Shown: piece after piece, positions 52,321 to 61,285 of the stretch
Layout of the letters: each line of letters begins with the position of its first letter
Numbering within the stretch: position 1 is the first letter of the stretch
From: Pigmentiphaga litoralis
Lineage (GTDB): Bacteria > Pseudomonadota > Gammaproteobacteria > Burkholderiales > Burkholderiaceae_B
Direction: 5' to 3'
Assembly (NCBI RefSeq): GCF_014651835.1
Contig: NZ_BMXQ01000001.1
Location: 2,432,801 to 2,496,800 of the forward strand
Length of the DNA stretch: 64,000 nucleotides
Translations under genes and position numbers: made by a program
The notes under the pieces: model-generated
The model's database searches: none
The model's input: the letters and a program-made list of their open reading frames with translations, nothing else
What the model was told of the DNA's origin: nothing

Positions 52321-54087
52321 ATGACTGCATCTGCCAAACCCACTCCGGCTCCCGCCACGAATTTCCTGCGCAATATCATCGAGGCCGACCTGGCTGCCGG
52401 TCGCTATGCGGACAAGCGGTGGGCTGGCCACCCCGGCCCGGCCGCCGTGCAAGAAGGTGCGCCGGCCGACCCGGCGCGCATCCGCACGCGGTTCCCCCCC
52501 GAGCCCAACGGCTACCTGCACATTGGCCATGCCAAGAGCATCGCGCTGAACTTCGGCCTGGCGCGTGACTACGACGGCGTCTGCCACATGCGGCTGGACG
52601 ATACGAATCCGGAAAAGGAAGAGCAGCGCTATGTCGACGGCATCGTCGATGCGGTCAAGTGGCTGGGCTATGACTGGAACGGTTTCGGCACCGAGCACTA
52701 CTACCATGCCAGCGACTATTTCGACGTCATGTACCAGGCCGCCGAAGCCCTGATCGATGACGGCCTGGCCTATGTGGACCAGCAAAGCCCCGATGAAATG
52801 CGCGCGTCGCGCGGCACCCTGACCGAGCCCGGCGTGGACTCGATCTGGCGCGCCCGCCCGGCCGAAGAATCCCGCACCCTGCTGCGTGAAATGCGCGAAG
52901 GCAAACACCCCGACGGGTCGATGGCCCTGCGCGCCAAGATCGACATGGCGTCACCGAACATGAACATGCGCGACCCGGTGCTGTACCGGATCCGGCATGC
53001 CACGCACCATCGCACGGGCGACAAGTGGTGCATCTACCCGATGTATACCTTCGCGCATCCCATCGAAGACGCGCTGGAAGGCATCACGCACAGCATCTGT
53101 ACCCTGGAATTCGAAGACCAGCGTCCGTTCTACGACTGGCTGCTCGACAACCTGGCCAGGCTGGGCCTGCTGCTGCGCCCCTTGCCGCGCCAGCACGAAT
53201 TCGCGCGCCTGAAGCTGACCTACATCGTGACCAGCAAACGCAAGCTGCGCCAGCTGGTGGCCGACGGCCATGTCGATGGCTGGGATGACCCGCGCCTTCC
53301 GACCATCGTCGGCCTGCGCCGCCGCGGCTTCACGCCCGAGTCGATCCAGCTGCTGTGCGAACGCACGGGCGCATCGAAGTCGGATTCGTGGATCGACTAC
53401 AGCCTGCTCGATCAGGCGCTGCGCGAAGACCTCGATCCGAAAACGGATCGCGCGGTGGCGGTGCTGCGTCCGGTCAAGCTGGTGATCACCAATTACCCGG
53501 AAGGTCAGACCGAAGTCTGCTCGGCGCCGCGCAACCCGCACGACCCCGACGCCGGCCGCCGCGAATTCCCGTTCTCGCGCGAGCTGTGGATCGAGGCCGA
53601 CGACTTCGTCGAGACGCCGCCCAAGGGCTTTTTCCGCCTGTTCCCGGGCAATATGGTGCGCCTGAAGTACGGCTATGTCGTCAAGTGCACCGGCTGCACC
53701 AAGGACGCCGATGGCAACGTGATCGAAGTCCAGGCCGAATACCTGCCCGACACCCGCAGTGGCACGCCGGGCGCCGACAGCGTCAAGGTCAAGGGCACCA
53801 TCACCTGGCTCAGCATCACCGCCGCCGTGTCGGCCGACATCCGCTTGTACGACCGGCTGTTCACCGATCCGCATCCCGATGCGGGCGGCAAGGACTTCAT
53901 TGCCTGCCTGAATCCGAATTCGGTCGAAGTGATTCGCGGCTTCGTGGAGCCCGGCACCGACGCCACCCCCGGGAAAGCGTATCAGTTTGAACGCTACGGC
54001 TATTTCGTCGCAGACCGAGAGACCTCGACGCCTGACGCGCCGATCTTCAACCGCACGGCAACCCTGAAGGACTCCTGGGTTAAATAA
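52321..54087 (+). CDS. glnS: Glutaminyl-tRNA synthetase
   Basis: A 588-aa class I synthetase that charges tRNA-Gln. The HIGH motif is in FPPEPNGYLHIGHAKS and the KMSKS-like motif is IVTSKRKL. The C-terminal anticodon-binding beta-barrels are present. The ATG at 52321 is preferred; a GTG two codons earlier is in frame. It stands alone between the two-component and stress genes. Confidence 0.97.
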   Translation: MTASAKPTPAPATNFLRNIIEADLAAGRYADKRWAGHPGPAAVQEGAPADPARIRTRFPPEPNGYLHIGHAKSIALNFGLARDYDGVCHMRLDDTNPEKEEQRYVDGIVDAVKWLGYDWNGFGTEHYYHASDYFDVMYQAAEALIDDGLAYVDQQSPDEMRASRGTLTEPGVDSIWRARPAEESRTLLREMREGKHPDGSMALRAKIDMASPNMNMRDPVLYRIRHATHHRTGDKWCIYPMYTFAHPIEDALEGITHSICTLEFEDQRPFYDWLLDNLARLGLLLRPLPRQHEFARLKLTYIVTSKRKLRQLVADGHVDGWDDPRLPTIVGLRRRGFTPESIQLLCERTGASKSDSWIDYSLLDQALREDLDPKTDRAVAVLRPVKLVITNYPEGQTEVCSAPRNPHDPDAGRREFPFSRELWIEADDFVETPPKGFFRLFPGNMVRLKYGYVVKCTGCTKDADGNVIEVQAEYLPDTRSGTPGADSVKVKGTITWLSITAAVSADIRLYDRLFTDPHPDAGGKDFIACLNPNSVEVIRGFVEPGTDATPGKAYQFERYGYFVADRETSTPDAPIFNRTATLKDSWVK

Positions 54088-54215
54088 GGAAACAGCTTCG
54101 CTTCCTGTCGGGCCACTCAGGTCCGTACCATGTGGTGACGGGGTGTCCGGAATGCGGCCGGCCCCCGTTCACAATCACACAGGCTCACAAGAGCCGTACG
54201 TCAGGGAGCACCATC

Positions 54216-54632
54216 ATGAAGCTGCTATTGCCAATCGACGCGAGCCAGCACACGGCCGATGCGGTCGACTACCTGAAGCGCCTGCGCCCCGCGCTGGCCG
54301 GCACCCCCCAGGTACTGTGCCTGCACGTCACCTACGATCTGCCCGCCACCAATGAATTGACCGTGGCCGAACAGGCCCGCAAGGTCCTGCGCGAAGACGA
54401 CATGGATTTCGGGCCGGAACGGATCGTTGCGGATCTCAACCAGGCGGGTTTCCAGGCGACCCTGCAGGTGGCCGAAGGCGATGCCGTCGAACAGATCATT
54501 CGCTACGGTGACCAGTCCGACCTCATCGTCATGGGCAGCCATGCCCGCGGCACGCTGACCCAGGCTGTGACGGGCTCGGTGTCGACCAAGGTCCTTGCCG
54601 AAGGCCGCACCCCGGTTCTGCTGGTCAAATAG
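54216..54632 (+). CDS. Universal stress protein family (UspA-like)
   Basis: A 138-aa nucleotide-binding protein of the HUP fold. It begins MKLLLPIDASQHTADAVDYL and has the ATP-type motif GSHARGTLTQAVTGSVS (G-x2-G-x9-G-S). CAGGGAGC precedes the ATG at 54216; a longer upstream frame has no homology. Confidence 0.93.
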   Translation: MKLLLPIDASQHTADAVDYLKRLRPALAGTPQVLCLHVTYDLPATNELTVAEQARKVLREDDMDFGPERIVADLNQAGFQATLQVAEGDAVEQIIRYGDQSDLIVMGSHARGTLTQAVTGSVSTKVLAEGRTPVLLVK

Positions 54633-54718
54633 ACCGCGCGTCACAACCTCTCACCCCAACTGGACGGCGTCCCGGTAGAATCGAGTCTTTGCGCGCTCGC
54701 GCCCTACCGGCGCCCCCC

Positions 54719-55588
54719 ATGGAAGCTTCCAGTCCCGTCCTCGATTTCAAGAGCACGACGCTCTATGCCGTTCGCGTGGTGCTCTACACCGCCGACACCG
54801 CCGCGATACTCGCAGCCCTCGATCAACGCATGGCCGACGCCGCCGGGTTCTTCGACGACGAACCCGTCGTGATCGACGCGTCCCGCCTGACCGATCCGGT
54901 CGACTGGGACCCCTTGCTGGCCGCGCTGCGCCGGCATCGCCTGCCCCCGATCGGCGTAATGGTGCCGGACGCCCTGGCTGACAGCGCGCGCGCTGCCGGA
55001 CTGGCGCAGGTGTCCCTGCCGCCGCTGGCGGCCAAGCTGTCCAGCGAAGCCGGCGCCGCAGCGCCGTCCAGCGCCACCAAGATCGGTGGCGCCAGGACCG
55101 ATGCCGCCAATGGCGATGCCGCGAACGCCGATGCGCCCGATGCCGCTGCCAGGGCCGACACCCTTCCCGCGCCGACCGCTCGCAAGGCGGTCGATGTGGT
55201 TGCCGATACCGGTGTTGCCGTCAGCGAACCGCCCGCCTCGGCAGGCATGGCCGTGGCCACGCTCATCATCGACAAACCGCTTCGTTCGGGCCAGAAAGTC
55301 TATGCCCGCCACGCCGACCTGATCGTGCTGGGCGTCGTGAGCCACGGCGCCGAAGTGATTGCGGATGGCAACATTCATGTGTATGGTCCGCTCCGTGGCA
55401 AGGCAATGGCCGGCGCGCGCGGCAACACGGACGCACGCATCTTCACGACCCAGTTCGACGCCGAGCTGATCGCCGTCGCCGGGGTATACCGCAGCATGAC
55501 TGCCGCGCTGTCCCCCGACATCGAAAACAAACCTGCTACGGTACGTCTGACCGGCGACAAGCTGCTGGTCGACCCGCTAGACATCTAA
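54719..55588 (+). CDS. minC: Septum-site-determining protein MinC
   Basis: A 289-aa inhibitor of FtsZ assembly, first gene of minCDE. The N-terminal domain (FKSTTLYAVRVVLYT) and the C-terminal beta-helix (RSGQKVYARHADLIVLGVVSHGAEVIADGNIHVYGPLRGKAMAGARG) are canonical. They are joined by a long Ala/Asp/Pro linker (about residues 105-175), longer than in E. coli. The ATG at 54719 starts the homology. Confidence 0.96.
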   Translation: MEASSPVLDFKSTTLYAVRVVLYTADTAAILAALDQRMADAAGFFDDEPVVIDASRLTDPVDWDPLLAALRRHRLPPIGVMVPDALADSARAAGLAQVSLPPLAAKLSSEAGAAAPSSATKIGGARTDAANGDAANADAPDAAARADTLPAPTARKAVDVVADTGVAVSEPPASAGMAVATLIIDKPLRSGQKVYARHADLIVLGVVSHGAEVIADGNIHVYGPLRGKAMAGARGNTDARIFTTQFDAELIAVAGVYRSMTAALSPDIENKPATVRLTGDKLLVDPLDI

Positions 55589-55607
55589 TTCAAAGGACCC
55601 ACTCTCC

Positions 55608-56423
55608 ATGGCACGTATTGTCGTCGTGACTTCAGGCAAAGGCGGCGTCGGTAAAACAACGACCAGCGCCAGTTTCTCTTCCGGTCTGGCCCTGCGCGGT
55701 CACAAGACCGCCGTGATCGACTTCGACGTGGGCCTGCGCAATCTCGACCTCATCATGGGCTGCGAGCGCCGTGTGGTGTACGACCTGATCAACGTGGTCC
55801 AGGGCGAAGCGACCCTGAACCAGGCACTGATTCGCGACAAGCAGCTCGAGAACCTGTACATCCTTCCGGCATCGCAGACCCGCGACAAAGACGCGCTGAC
55901 GCAGGAAGGCGTGCAAAAGGTCATCGACGGCCTGCGCGAAATGGACTTCGAATACATCGTCTGCGACTCGCCCGCGGGTATCGAGGCCGGTGCGCTGATG
56001 GCCGCCTATTTCGCCGATGACGCCCTGGTGGTGACCAACCCGGAAGTATCGTCCGTGCGTGACTCGGACCGCATCCTGGGCATCCTGGCCGCCAAGTCGC
56101 AGCGCGCCATCAAGGGCGATACGCCGGTCAAGGAGTTCCTGCTACTGACCCGCTACAACGCCAAGCGCGTGTTCGATGGCGAAATGCTGTCGCTCAAGGA
56201 CGTCGAAGACATCCTGCGCATCAAGCTGATCGGCGTGATTCCCGAATCCGAAAACGTGCTGCACGCGTCGAACCAGGGCCTGCCCGCCATCCACCTGAAA
56301 GGGACGGAAGTGTCGGAAGCGTATTCCGACGTGGTCGCGCGCTACCTGGGCGAAGACAAGCCGCTGCGTTTCGTCGATTACGAAAAGCCCGGCCTCTTCA
56401 AACGCCTGTTCGGGGGAAAATAA
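55608..56423 (+). CDS. minD: Septum-site-determining ATPase MinD
   Basis: A 271-aa ParA-type ATPase with deviant Walker A KGGVGKTT (residues 10-17), DFDVGLRNLDLIMG, CDSPAGIE, and the amphipathic membrane-targeting helix at the end (PGLFKRLFGGK). It recruits MinC and is released by MinE. It lies 19 bp after minC and abuts minE. Confidence 0.98.
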   Translation: MARIVVVTSGKGGVGKTTTSASFSSGLALRGHKTAVIDFDVGLRNLDLIMGCERRVVYDLINVVQGEATLNQALIRDKQLENLYILPASQTRDKDALTQEGVQKVIDGLREMDFEYIVCDSPAGIEAGALMAAYFADDALVVTNPEVSSVRDSDRILGILAAKSQRAIKGDTPVKEFLLLTRYNAKRVFDGEMLSLKDVEDILRIKLIGVIPESENVLHASNQGLPAIHLKGTEVSEAYSDVVARYLGEDKPLRFVDYEKPGLFKRLFGGK

Positions 56424-56681
56424 ATGAAATCCTTCCTGTCGTTTTTCCTGGGGGAAAAAAAGCAGTCGGCGGGCGTCGCCAAGGAACGGCTGCAGATCAT
56501 TCTTGCGCATGAGCGCTCGGACCGCGGCGCATCGGCCGACTACCTGCCGCAGCTGCAAAAGGAGCTGATCGCGGTCATCTCCAAGTACGTCAACATCAAC
56601 CCCGACGACATCCGAGTCAATCTCGAGCGGCAGGACACGCTCGAGGTGCTCGAAGTCAAGATCGAGATGCCGTCGAAGTAA
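56424..56681 (+). CDS. minE: Cell division topological specificity factor MinE
   Basis: An 85-aa protein with the anti-MinCD helix in residues about 15-35 ([15 protein letters not shown]) and a dimerisation domain ending near [10 protein letters not shown]. Its ATG immediately follows the minD TAA. Confidence 0.97.
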   Translation: MKSFLSFFLGEKKQSAGVAKERLQIILAHERSDRGASADYLPQLQKELIAVISKYVNINPDDIRVNLERQDTLEVLEVKIEMPSK

Positions 56682-56705
56682 GGCCCCGCCGGGCCAGCCC
56701 ACCCC

Positions 56706-56736
56706 CCGCGCGACGCTTGCAATGAGCGTTGCGCGG
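56706..56736 (+). terminator. Hairpin after minE
   Basis: CCGCGCGACGCT and AGCGTTGCGCGG pair over 12 bp with one G-U wobble and a 7-nt loop, 24 bp after minE. There is no T-tract, so it may be a weak or Rho-assisted terminator. Confidence 0.4.
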
Positions 56737-56889
56737 CCGGCCCGGCAGCACCACGCCGTCGTCTGCCCCGCCGTCCGCACCCCCTCCACCCTGCTGTTTC
56801 ACTCCCCCCGACTGCCCTGAACCCCGCCTTGCCAAGGCAGGCCTGCGCGCGCCCGCCAACTTGACAGCAGTGCTCGCGGAACCCTAATA

Positions 56890-56920
56890 TTGAGCACGTT
56901 CAAAATTAGAACACGATCAA
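56890..56920. promoter_or_regulatory. Two tandem operator-like sites before the gentisate operon
   Basis: TTGAGCACGTTCAA (56890-56903) and TTAGAACACGATCAA (56906-56920) are two near-copies of one motif, 21-51 bp before the first gene's ATG. The first differs from TTGAGCACACTCAA at 9566-9579 at two central bases. A dimeric repressor binding side by side is the simplest reading. No such regulator gene is adjacent. Confidence 0.6.
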
Positions 56921-56940
56921 AAATTTCAGGAAGTCGGACC

Positions 56941-57816
56941 ATGAGAATCTGCCGCTACAACGAAGGCCGCCTGGGCCTGGTCGAAAACGATACCGTGTAC
57001 GACGTGTCGTCCGTGCTGGAACAGTTGCCGACCCTGACCTGGCCGGTGGCCCCGGGCGATCTGCTGATCGAACACCTGTCGCGGCTGACCCCGGCGATCC
57101 TGGCCGCGCGTGAAGGCGCCAAGGGCATCCCGATTTCCGACGTCAAGCTGCTGAGCCCGGTCGCCACGCCCGCCAAGATCATTGCCGCGCCGCTGAACTA
57201 CCACGCGCATGTGGACGAGTCGCTGGCCGACGCCGGCATCCACAACGGCGTGCATGTTGCGCACTATGAAGGCTTCAAGAGCCCGGTCGCCAAGTTCGGC
57301 GTGTTCCTGAAGAACGCGACGGGTATCGTCGGTGCGGGCGAAGGCGTGCAGATCCACTTTCCTGGCCGCCGCAACGACCACGAAGTCGAGCTGGCCGTCA
57401 TCATCGGCAAGCAATGCAAGAACGTGTCCGAAGCCGACGCGATGTCGGTCGTGGCCGGCTATTCGATCGGCCTGGACATGACCGTTCGCGGCACCGAAGA
57501 CCGCAGCTATCGCAAGTCGGCCGACACGTACAGCGTGCTCGGCCCCTACCTGGTGACCGCCGACGAAATCGCCGAACCGGGCCAGCTGGGCTTTTCGATC
57601 CACGTCAATGACGAGCCGCGCCAGAACGCCAACACGCGCGACCTCATCACCGGCATTCCTGAACTCATCGCGATGGCATCGAGCGTGTACACGCTGTACC
57701 CCGGCGACATCATCATGACCGGCACGCCTGAAGGCGTGGGCACGGTGCAGGCGGGCGACGTCATGCACGCCAGCATCGATCAAATCGGCAAGATGGACGT
57801 TGCCGTCCGGGGCTGA
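56941..57816 (+). CDS. FAH-family hydrolase (fumarylpyruvate/maleylpyruvate hydrolase-like)
   Basis: A 291-aa enzyme. NDHEVELAVIIGKQ (metal Glu pair), GYSIGLDMTVRGTEDRSYRKS and IIMTGTPEGVGTVQAGD define the family. Next to gentisate dioxygenase it probably cleaves the ring-opened product to pyruvate and fumarate or malate. AGGAAG precedes the ATG at 56941; a TTG-initiated extension would run into the operator sites. Confidence 0.9.
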   Translation: MRICRYNEGRLGLVENDTVYDVSSVLEQLPTLTWPVAPGDLLIEHLSRLTPAILAAREGAKGIPISDVKLLSPVATPAKIIAAPLNYHAHVDESLADAGIHNGVHVAHYEGFKSPVAKFGVFLKNATGIVGAGEGVQIHFPGRRNDHEVELAVIIGKQCKNVSEADAMSVVAGYSIGLDMTVRGTEDRSYRKSADTYSVLGPYLVTADEIAEPGQLGFSIHVNDEPRQNANTRDLITGIPELIAMASSVYTLYPGDIIMTGTPEGVGTVQAGDVMHASIDQIGKMDVAVRG

Positions 57817-57817
57817 C

Positions 57818-58882
57818 ATGGACATGACCTCACCTGCAACCCCCGAGGCGATCCGCGCCGAGCGCGAGGCGTTCTATGCCCGCATCGGGCAGGACAACCT
57901 GGCGCCGCTGTGGGAACAGCTGCACAATCTGGTCACCAAGACGCCCACGTCAGCGTGCGTGCCCGCGCATTGGTCCTATGAGCAGGTCCGCGCCTACATC
58001 ACGGAAGCGACCGACCTGATCACGGCGCAAGAGGCCGAGCGCCGCGTGCTGATCCTGGAAAACCCGGGCCTGCGCGGCAAGGCGGCGATCACGACGTCCT
58101 TGTATGCCGGGTTGCAGTGCATCCTGCCGGGTGAGGTCGCCCGTGCGCACCGCCATTCCCAATCGGCCCTGCGGCTGATCCTGGAAGGCGACGGCGCCTA
58201 CACATCCGTCAATGGCGAGAAGACGATCATGCGGCGCGGCGACTTCGTCACCACGCCTTCATGGACCTTCCATGACCATGGCAACGACAGCGACAAGCCG
58301 ATGGTCTGGCTGGACGGTCTGGACGTTCAACTGGTTGCGGCGCTTGACGCCAGCTTTGCCGAGTCGTCCGATGACGACCGCCAGGAACTGCAGCGCCCGG
58401 TCGGCGACAGCGTGCTGCGGTATGGCAACGGCATGGCGCCGGTCGACTGGACCCCCGCACCGAACAAGGCATCGCCGCTGTTCTGCTATCCGTATGCCCG
58501 CACGCGCGAGTCGCTGTTCGGCATGCAGGCCGGCGGCCCGCCCGATCCTTGCCTGGGCTACAAGCTGCGCTACATCGATCCGCTGACCGGCGGCGCGCCG
58601 ATGCCGACCATGGGCGCCTACGCGCAACTGCTGCCGCGCGGCACGACCACCCTGCCCTACCAGTGTTCGTCGGGCACCGTGTTCGCCGTGCTGGAAGGCG
58701 ATGTGGACGTGCAGGTGGGCGACAAGCGGTTTACCGCGGTGCCCAACGATGTCTTCGTGATCCCCAGCTGGGCCGCGCATACGTTCTCGGTCCGCGACGA
58801 TGCGGTGCTGTTCAGCTTCTCGGACCGCCCGGTGCAGGAAGCCCTGGCGCTGTACCGCGAGAACCGCAGCGGCCGCGTCTGA
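57818..58882 (+). CDS. Gentisate 1,2-dioxygenase
   Basis: A 354-aa bicupin Fe(II) ring-cleavage enzyme. The N-terminal cupin holds the iron ligands in ARAHRHSQSALRLILEGDG and PSWTFHDHGN; the C-terminal cupin has SSGTVFAVLEGDVDVQVG and PSWAAHTFSVRDD. It opens gentisate to maleylpyruvate. Related 1-hydroxy-2-naphthoate or salicylate dioxygenases are alternatives. It starts 1 bp after the FAH stop. Genes around it (FAH, FAD hydroxylase) support the gentisate route. Confidence 0.9.
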   Translation: MDMTSPATPEAIRAEREAFYARIGQDNLAPLWEQLHNLVTKTPTSACVPAHWSYEQVRAYITEATDLITAQEAERRVLILENPGLRGKAAITTSLYAGLQCILPGEVARAHRHSQSALRLILEGDGAYTSVNGEKTIMRRGDFVTTPSWTFHDHGNDSDKPMVWLDGLDVQLVAALDASFAESSDDDRQELQRPVGDSVLRYGNGMAPVDWTPAPNKASPLFCYPYARTRESLFGMQAGGPPDPCLGYKLRYIDPLTGGAPMPTMGAYAQLLPRGTTTLPYQCSSGTVFAVLEGDVDVQVGDKRFTAVPNDVFVIPSWAAHTFSVRDDAVLFSFSDRPVQEALALYRENRSGRV

Positions 58883-58939
58883 GCGCGTCCGCCGCCCGCC
58901 CGAACGCCACGCATCAACGACATTCAATAAAGCAGAGAC

Positions 58940-60142
58940 ATGGCACAACACCCAGTCATCATTTCGGGCGCCGGCCCGGTCGGCCTCGTGGCCGCCCTTT
59001 CGCTTGCACAGAAAGGCATCGACGTCGTGCTGCTCGAAGGCGAGTCGCACATTCCTGAAGACCTGCGCGCAGGCACCTTCCATCCGCCTACCGTCGAGAT
59101 GCTCGATACGCTGGGCATCGGCGAAACGCTGCGCAGCCGTGCGGTTCAGGTGCCCGAGTGGCAGATCCGCGATCGCAGGACGGGCCTGGTCGCCCAGTTC
59201 GACCTTGGCCTGATTGCCGACCTGACGCCCTACCCCTTCCGCCTGCATGTGGAGCAGCACAAGCTGTCGAACATTGCCTACCAGGCGCTGCAGCAGCACG
59301 CGAACGCCAAGGTGATGTATCGCCATCGCTGCACCGGCTACACGCAGGATGCCGACGGCGTGACCGTGACCTTCGACGGGCCGGACGGCGCGGGCGAAAT
59401 CCGCGGCAGCTACCTGATCGGCGCAGACGGCGCCCGCAGCGTGGTCCGCAAGACGATGGGCACCGAGTTCGAAGGCTTTACGTGGCCGGAACGTTTCCTG
59501 GTGTTCGCGACGCCCTATGACCTGCGCCAGCAGGGTTATACCGGCAACGCCTATATCGCCGACCCCGACGAATGGACGGCCATCTTCATCCAGCCCCATG
59601 ATGGCAATGGCATCTGGCGGATCGCGTTCCCGATCAAGGGTGACGCCGATGACGCCGAAGTGCTCCAGCCCGAGTCGGTGCAGGGCAAGATCAAGGGCTT
59701 TCTGTCGCCCGACATCGACTACGACATTCCGTACAAGAGCGTGTACCGCGTGCACCAGCGCGTGGCCAAGAACTTCCGCGACCAGCGGGTGTTCATTGCC
59801 GGCGACGCCGCGCACGTCAACAATCCCCTGGGCGGCATGGGCCTGAACAGCGGCATCCACGACGCCATCAACCTGGCCGACAAGATTGCGCAGGTGATGC
59901 AGAACGGCGCCGATGACGATGTGCTGACGCGCTACGAGCGGCAGCGCCGCACGGTCAACGTCGAGTACGTGCAGGCCATCACGATCCGCAACAAGCGTTT
60001 GCTGGAAGAGCGCGACCCGGAAGTGCGCAAGCAGCGCCTGGACGAAATGCGCGCCACGGCCAAGGACAAAGATGCCCATCGACAATTCCTCATCAATTCG
60101 TCGATGATTGCCAGCGTGCGCCGCGCGAACGAGATCGCGTAA
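58940..60142 (+). CDS. FAD-dependent aromatic monooxygenase (3-hydroxybenzoate 6-hydroxylase-like)
   Basis: A 400-aa group A flavoprotein hydroxylase. The dinucleotide motif is ISGAGPVGLVAAL, the DG motif YLIGADGARSVVRK and the FAD-ribityl motif VFIAGDAAHVNNPLGGMGLNSG. Its length suits 3-hydroxybenzoate 6-hydroxylase, which makes gentisate for the enzyme encoded upstream. The exact substrate is inferred from that context. It is 57 bp after the dioxygenase gene. Confidence 0.85.
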   Translation: MAQHPVIISGAGPVGLVAALSLAQKGIDVVLLEGESHIPEDLRAGTFHPPTVEMLDTLGIGETLRSRAVQVPEWQIRDRRTGLVAQFDLGLIADLTPYPFRLHVEQHKLSNIAYQALQQHANAKVMYRHRCTGYTQDADGVTVTFDGPDGAGEIRGSYLIGADGARSVVRKTMGTEFEGFTWPERFLVFATPYDLRQQGYTGNAYIADPDEWTAIFIQPHDGNGIWRIAFPIKGDADDAEVLQPESVQGKIKGFLSPDIDYDIPYKSVYRVHQRVAKNFRDQRVFIAGDAAHVNNPLGGMGLNSGIHDAINLADKIAQVMQNGADDDVLTRYERQRRTVNVEYVQAITIRNKRLLEERDPEVRKQRLDEMRATAKDKDAHRQFLINSSMIASVRRANEIA

Positions 60143-60239
60143 CCACGCGGGCAGCACAGCCGTATCGCCGCAACGGTACGAACCGTGGCGGCCCACCCGA
60201 TCAAAAAAGCCGTATTCATAAAAGCACTGGAGACATGAG

Positions 60240-61238
60240 ATGTCGCAAACGACTACCGGATTGGGCCGCCGCGAATTCATCGCGGCCATGGTTCTTGGCG
60301 GACTGAGCGTCAGCCGCGCCTTTGCCGCCGCCGACGCACTCGGCCTTGGCGACAAGATGGTGCAGGTGATCGTGCCGTTCACGCCGGGCACCACCCCCGA
60401 CCTGGCCGCGCGCCTGTATTCGCAACGCCTGGCCGAAACCGCCGGCCAACCCTTCGTGGTCGAGAACCGGCCCGGCGCTTCGGGCATCATCGGCCTGAGT
60501 GCGGTCGCCAAGGCCCCTGCCGATGGGCACACCATCGCCTTCAGCACCAATACGGCGCTGACCCTGCCCTTCGTCTACAACGCGGTGCCGTTCGATGTGC
60601 TGGACAGCTTCCAGCCGATCGCCATGGTGGGCTACACGAACTTCGTGCTGTGCGTGCATCCGTCGCTGGAAGTCACGACCTTCGGGCAGTTTGTGGAATA
60701 CGTGAAGAAGAACCCGGGCAAGGTCAATTACGGTTCGCCGGGCAAGGGCACCTTCCACCATCTGTGCATGGAAATGCTGGCGGCGCCGCTGAACCTGAAC
60801 ATGGTCCACGTACCCTACAAGGGCTCGGCCGGCGCCACGACCGACCTGCTGGCCGGCCACATCAAGGCCATGTTCCAGCCGGTGCATATCGCCGCGCCGT
60901 TCGTGCAGGAAAAGCGCACGGTCATTTTGGGTTCGACCCGCAAGGAACAGGACACCCAATACGCGAACATCCCGCCGCTGGCGAGCGTGGGCGCCACGGG
61001 CTATGACGCCGAGGCATGGTATTCGGTGGTCGGCCCCAAGGGCATGAAGCCGGATGTGGTGGCCAAGCTCAACGCCGAGATCAACCGCCTGTCGGACACC
61101 GACGTGGTCAAGTCCACGCTGGCCAAGCAGGGCGTCATTTCCAAGCGCGTGTCGCCGGCGGAACTGCAGGCGATCTCGAAGGCGGAATACACCAAGTGGC
61201 AGAAGGTCATCAAGGCGGCCGGCATCACGCCCGAGTGA
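60240..61238 (+). CDS. Bug-family periplasmic receptor with Tat-like signal
   Basis: A 332-aa receptor whose N-terminus has a twin-arginine signal (GRREFIAAMVLGG, end near RAFAA), unlike the Sec signals of the other six Bug receptors here. VIVPFTPGTTPDLAARLY, ENRPGASGIIGLSAV and KAPADGHTIAFS follow. It is in the gentisate operon and may recognise a hydroxybenzoate or related acid. Confidence 0.92.
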   Translation: MSQTTTGLGRREFIAAMVLGGLSVSRAFAAADALGLGDKMVQVIVPFTPGTTPDLAARLYSQRLAETAGQPFVVENRPGASGIIGLSAVAKAPADGHTIAFSTNTALTLPFVYNAVPFDVLDSFQPIAMVGYTNFVLCVHPSLEVTTFGQFVEYVKKNPGKVNYGSPGKGTFHHLCMEMLAAPLNLNMVHVPYKGSAGATTDLLAGHIKAMFQPVHIAAPFVQEKRTVILGSTRKEQDTQYANIPPLASVGATGYDAEAWYSVVGPKGMKPDVVAKLNAEINRLSDTDVVKSTLAKQGVISKRVSPAELQAISKAEYTKWQKVIKAAGITPE

Positions 61239-61285
61239 AGACGGCAGTATGCTGACGATTGTTCAGCCATCGTCAAGGACTCGCC

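Noticed and set aside
58259-60550. 763-codon open frame on the minus strand across the gentisate dioxygenase and monooxygenase
   Set aside because: Runs across two well-supported plus-strand genes and shows only antisense-like composition.
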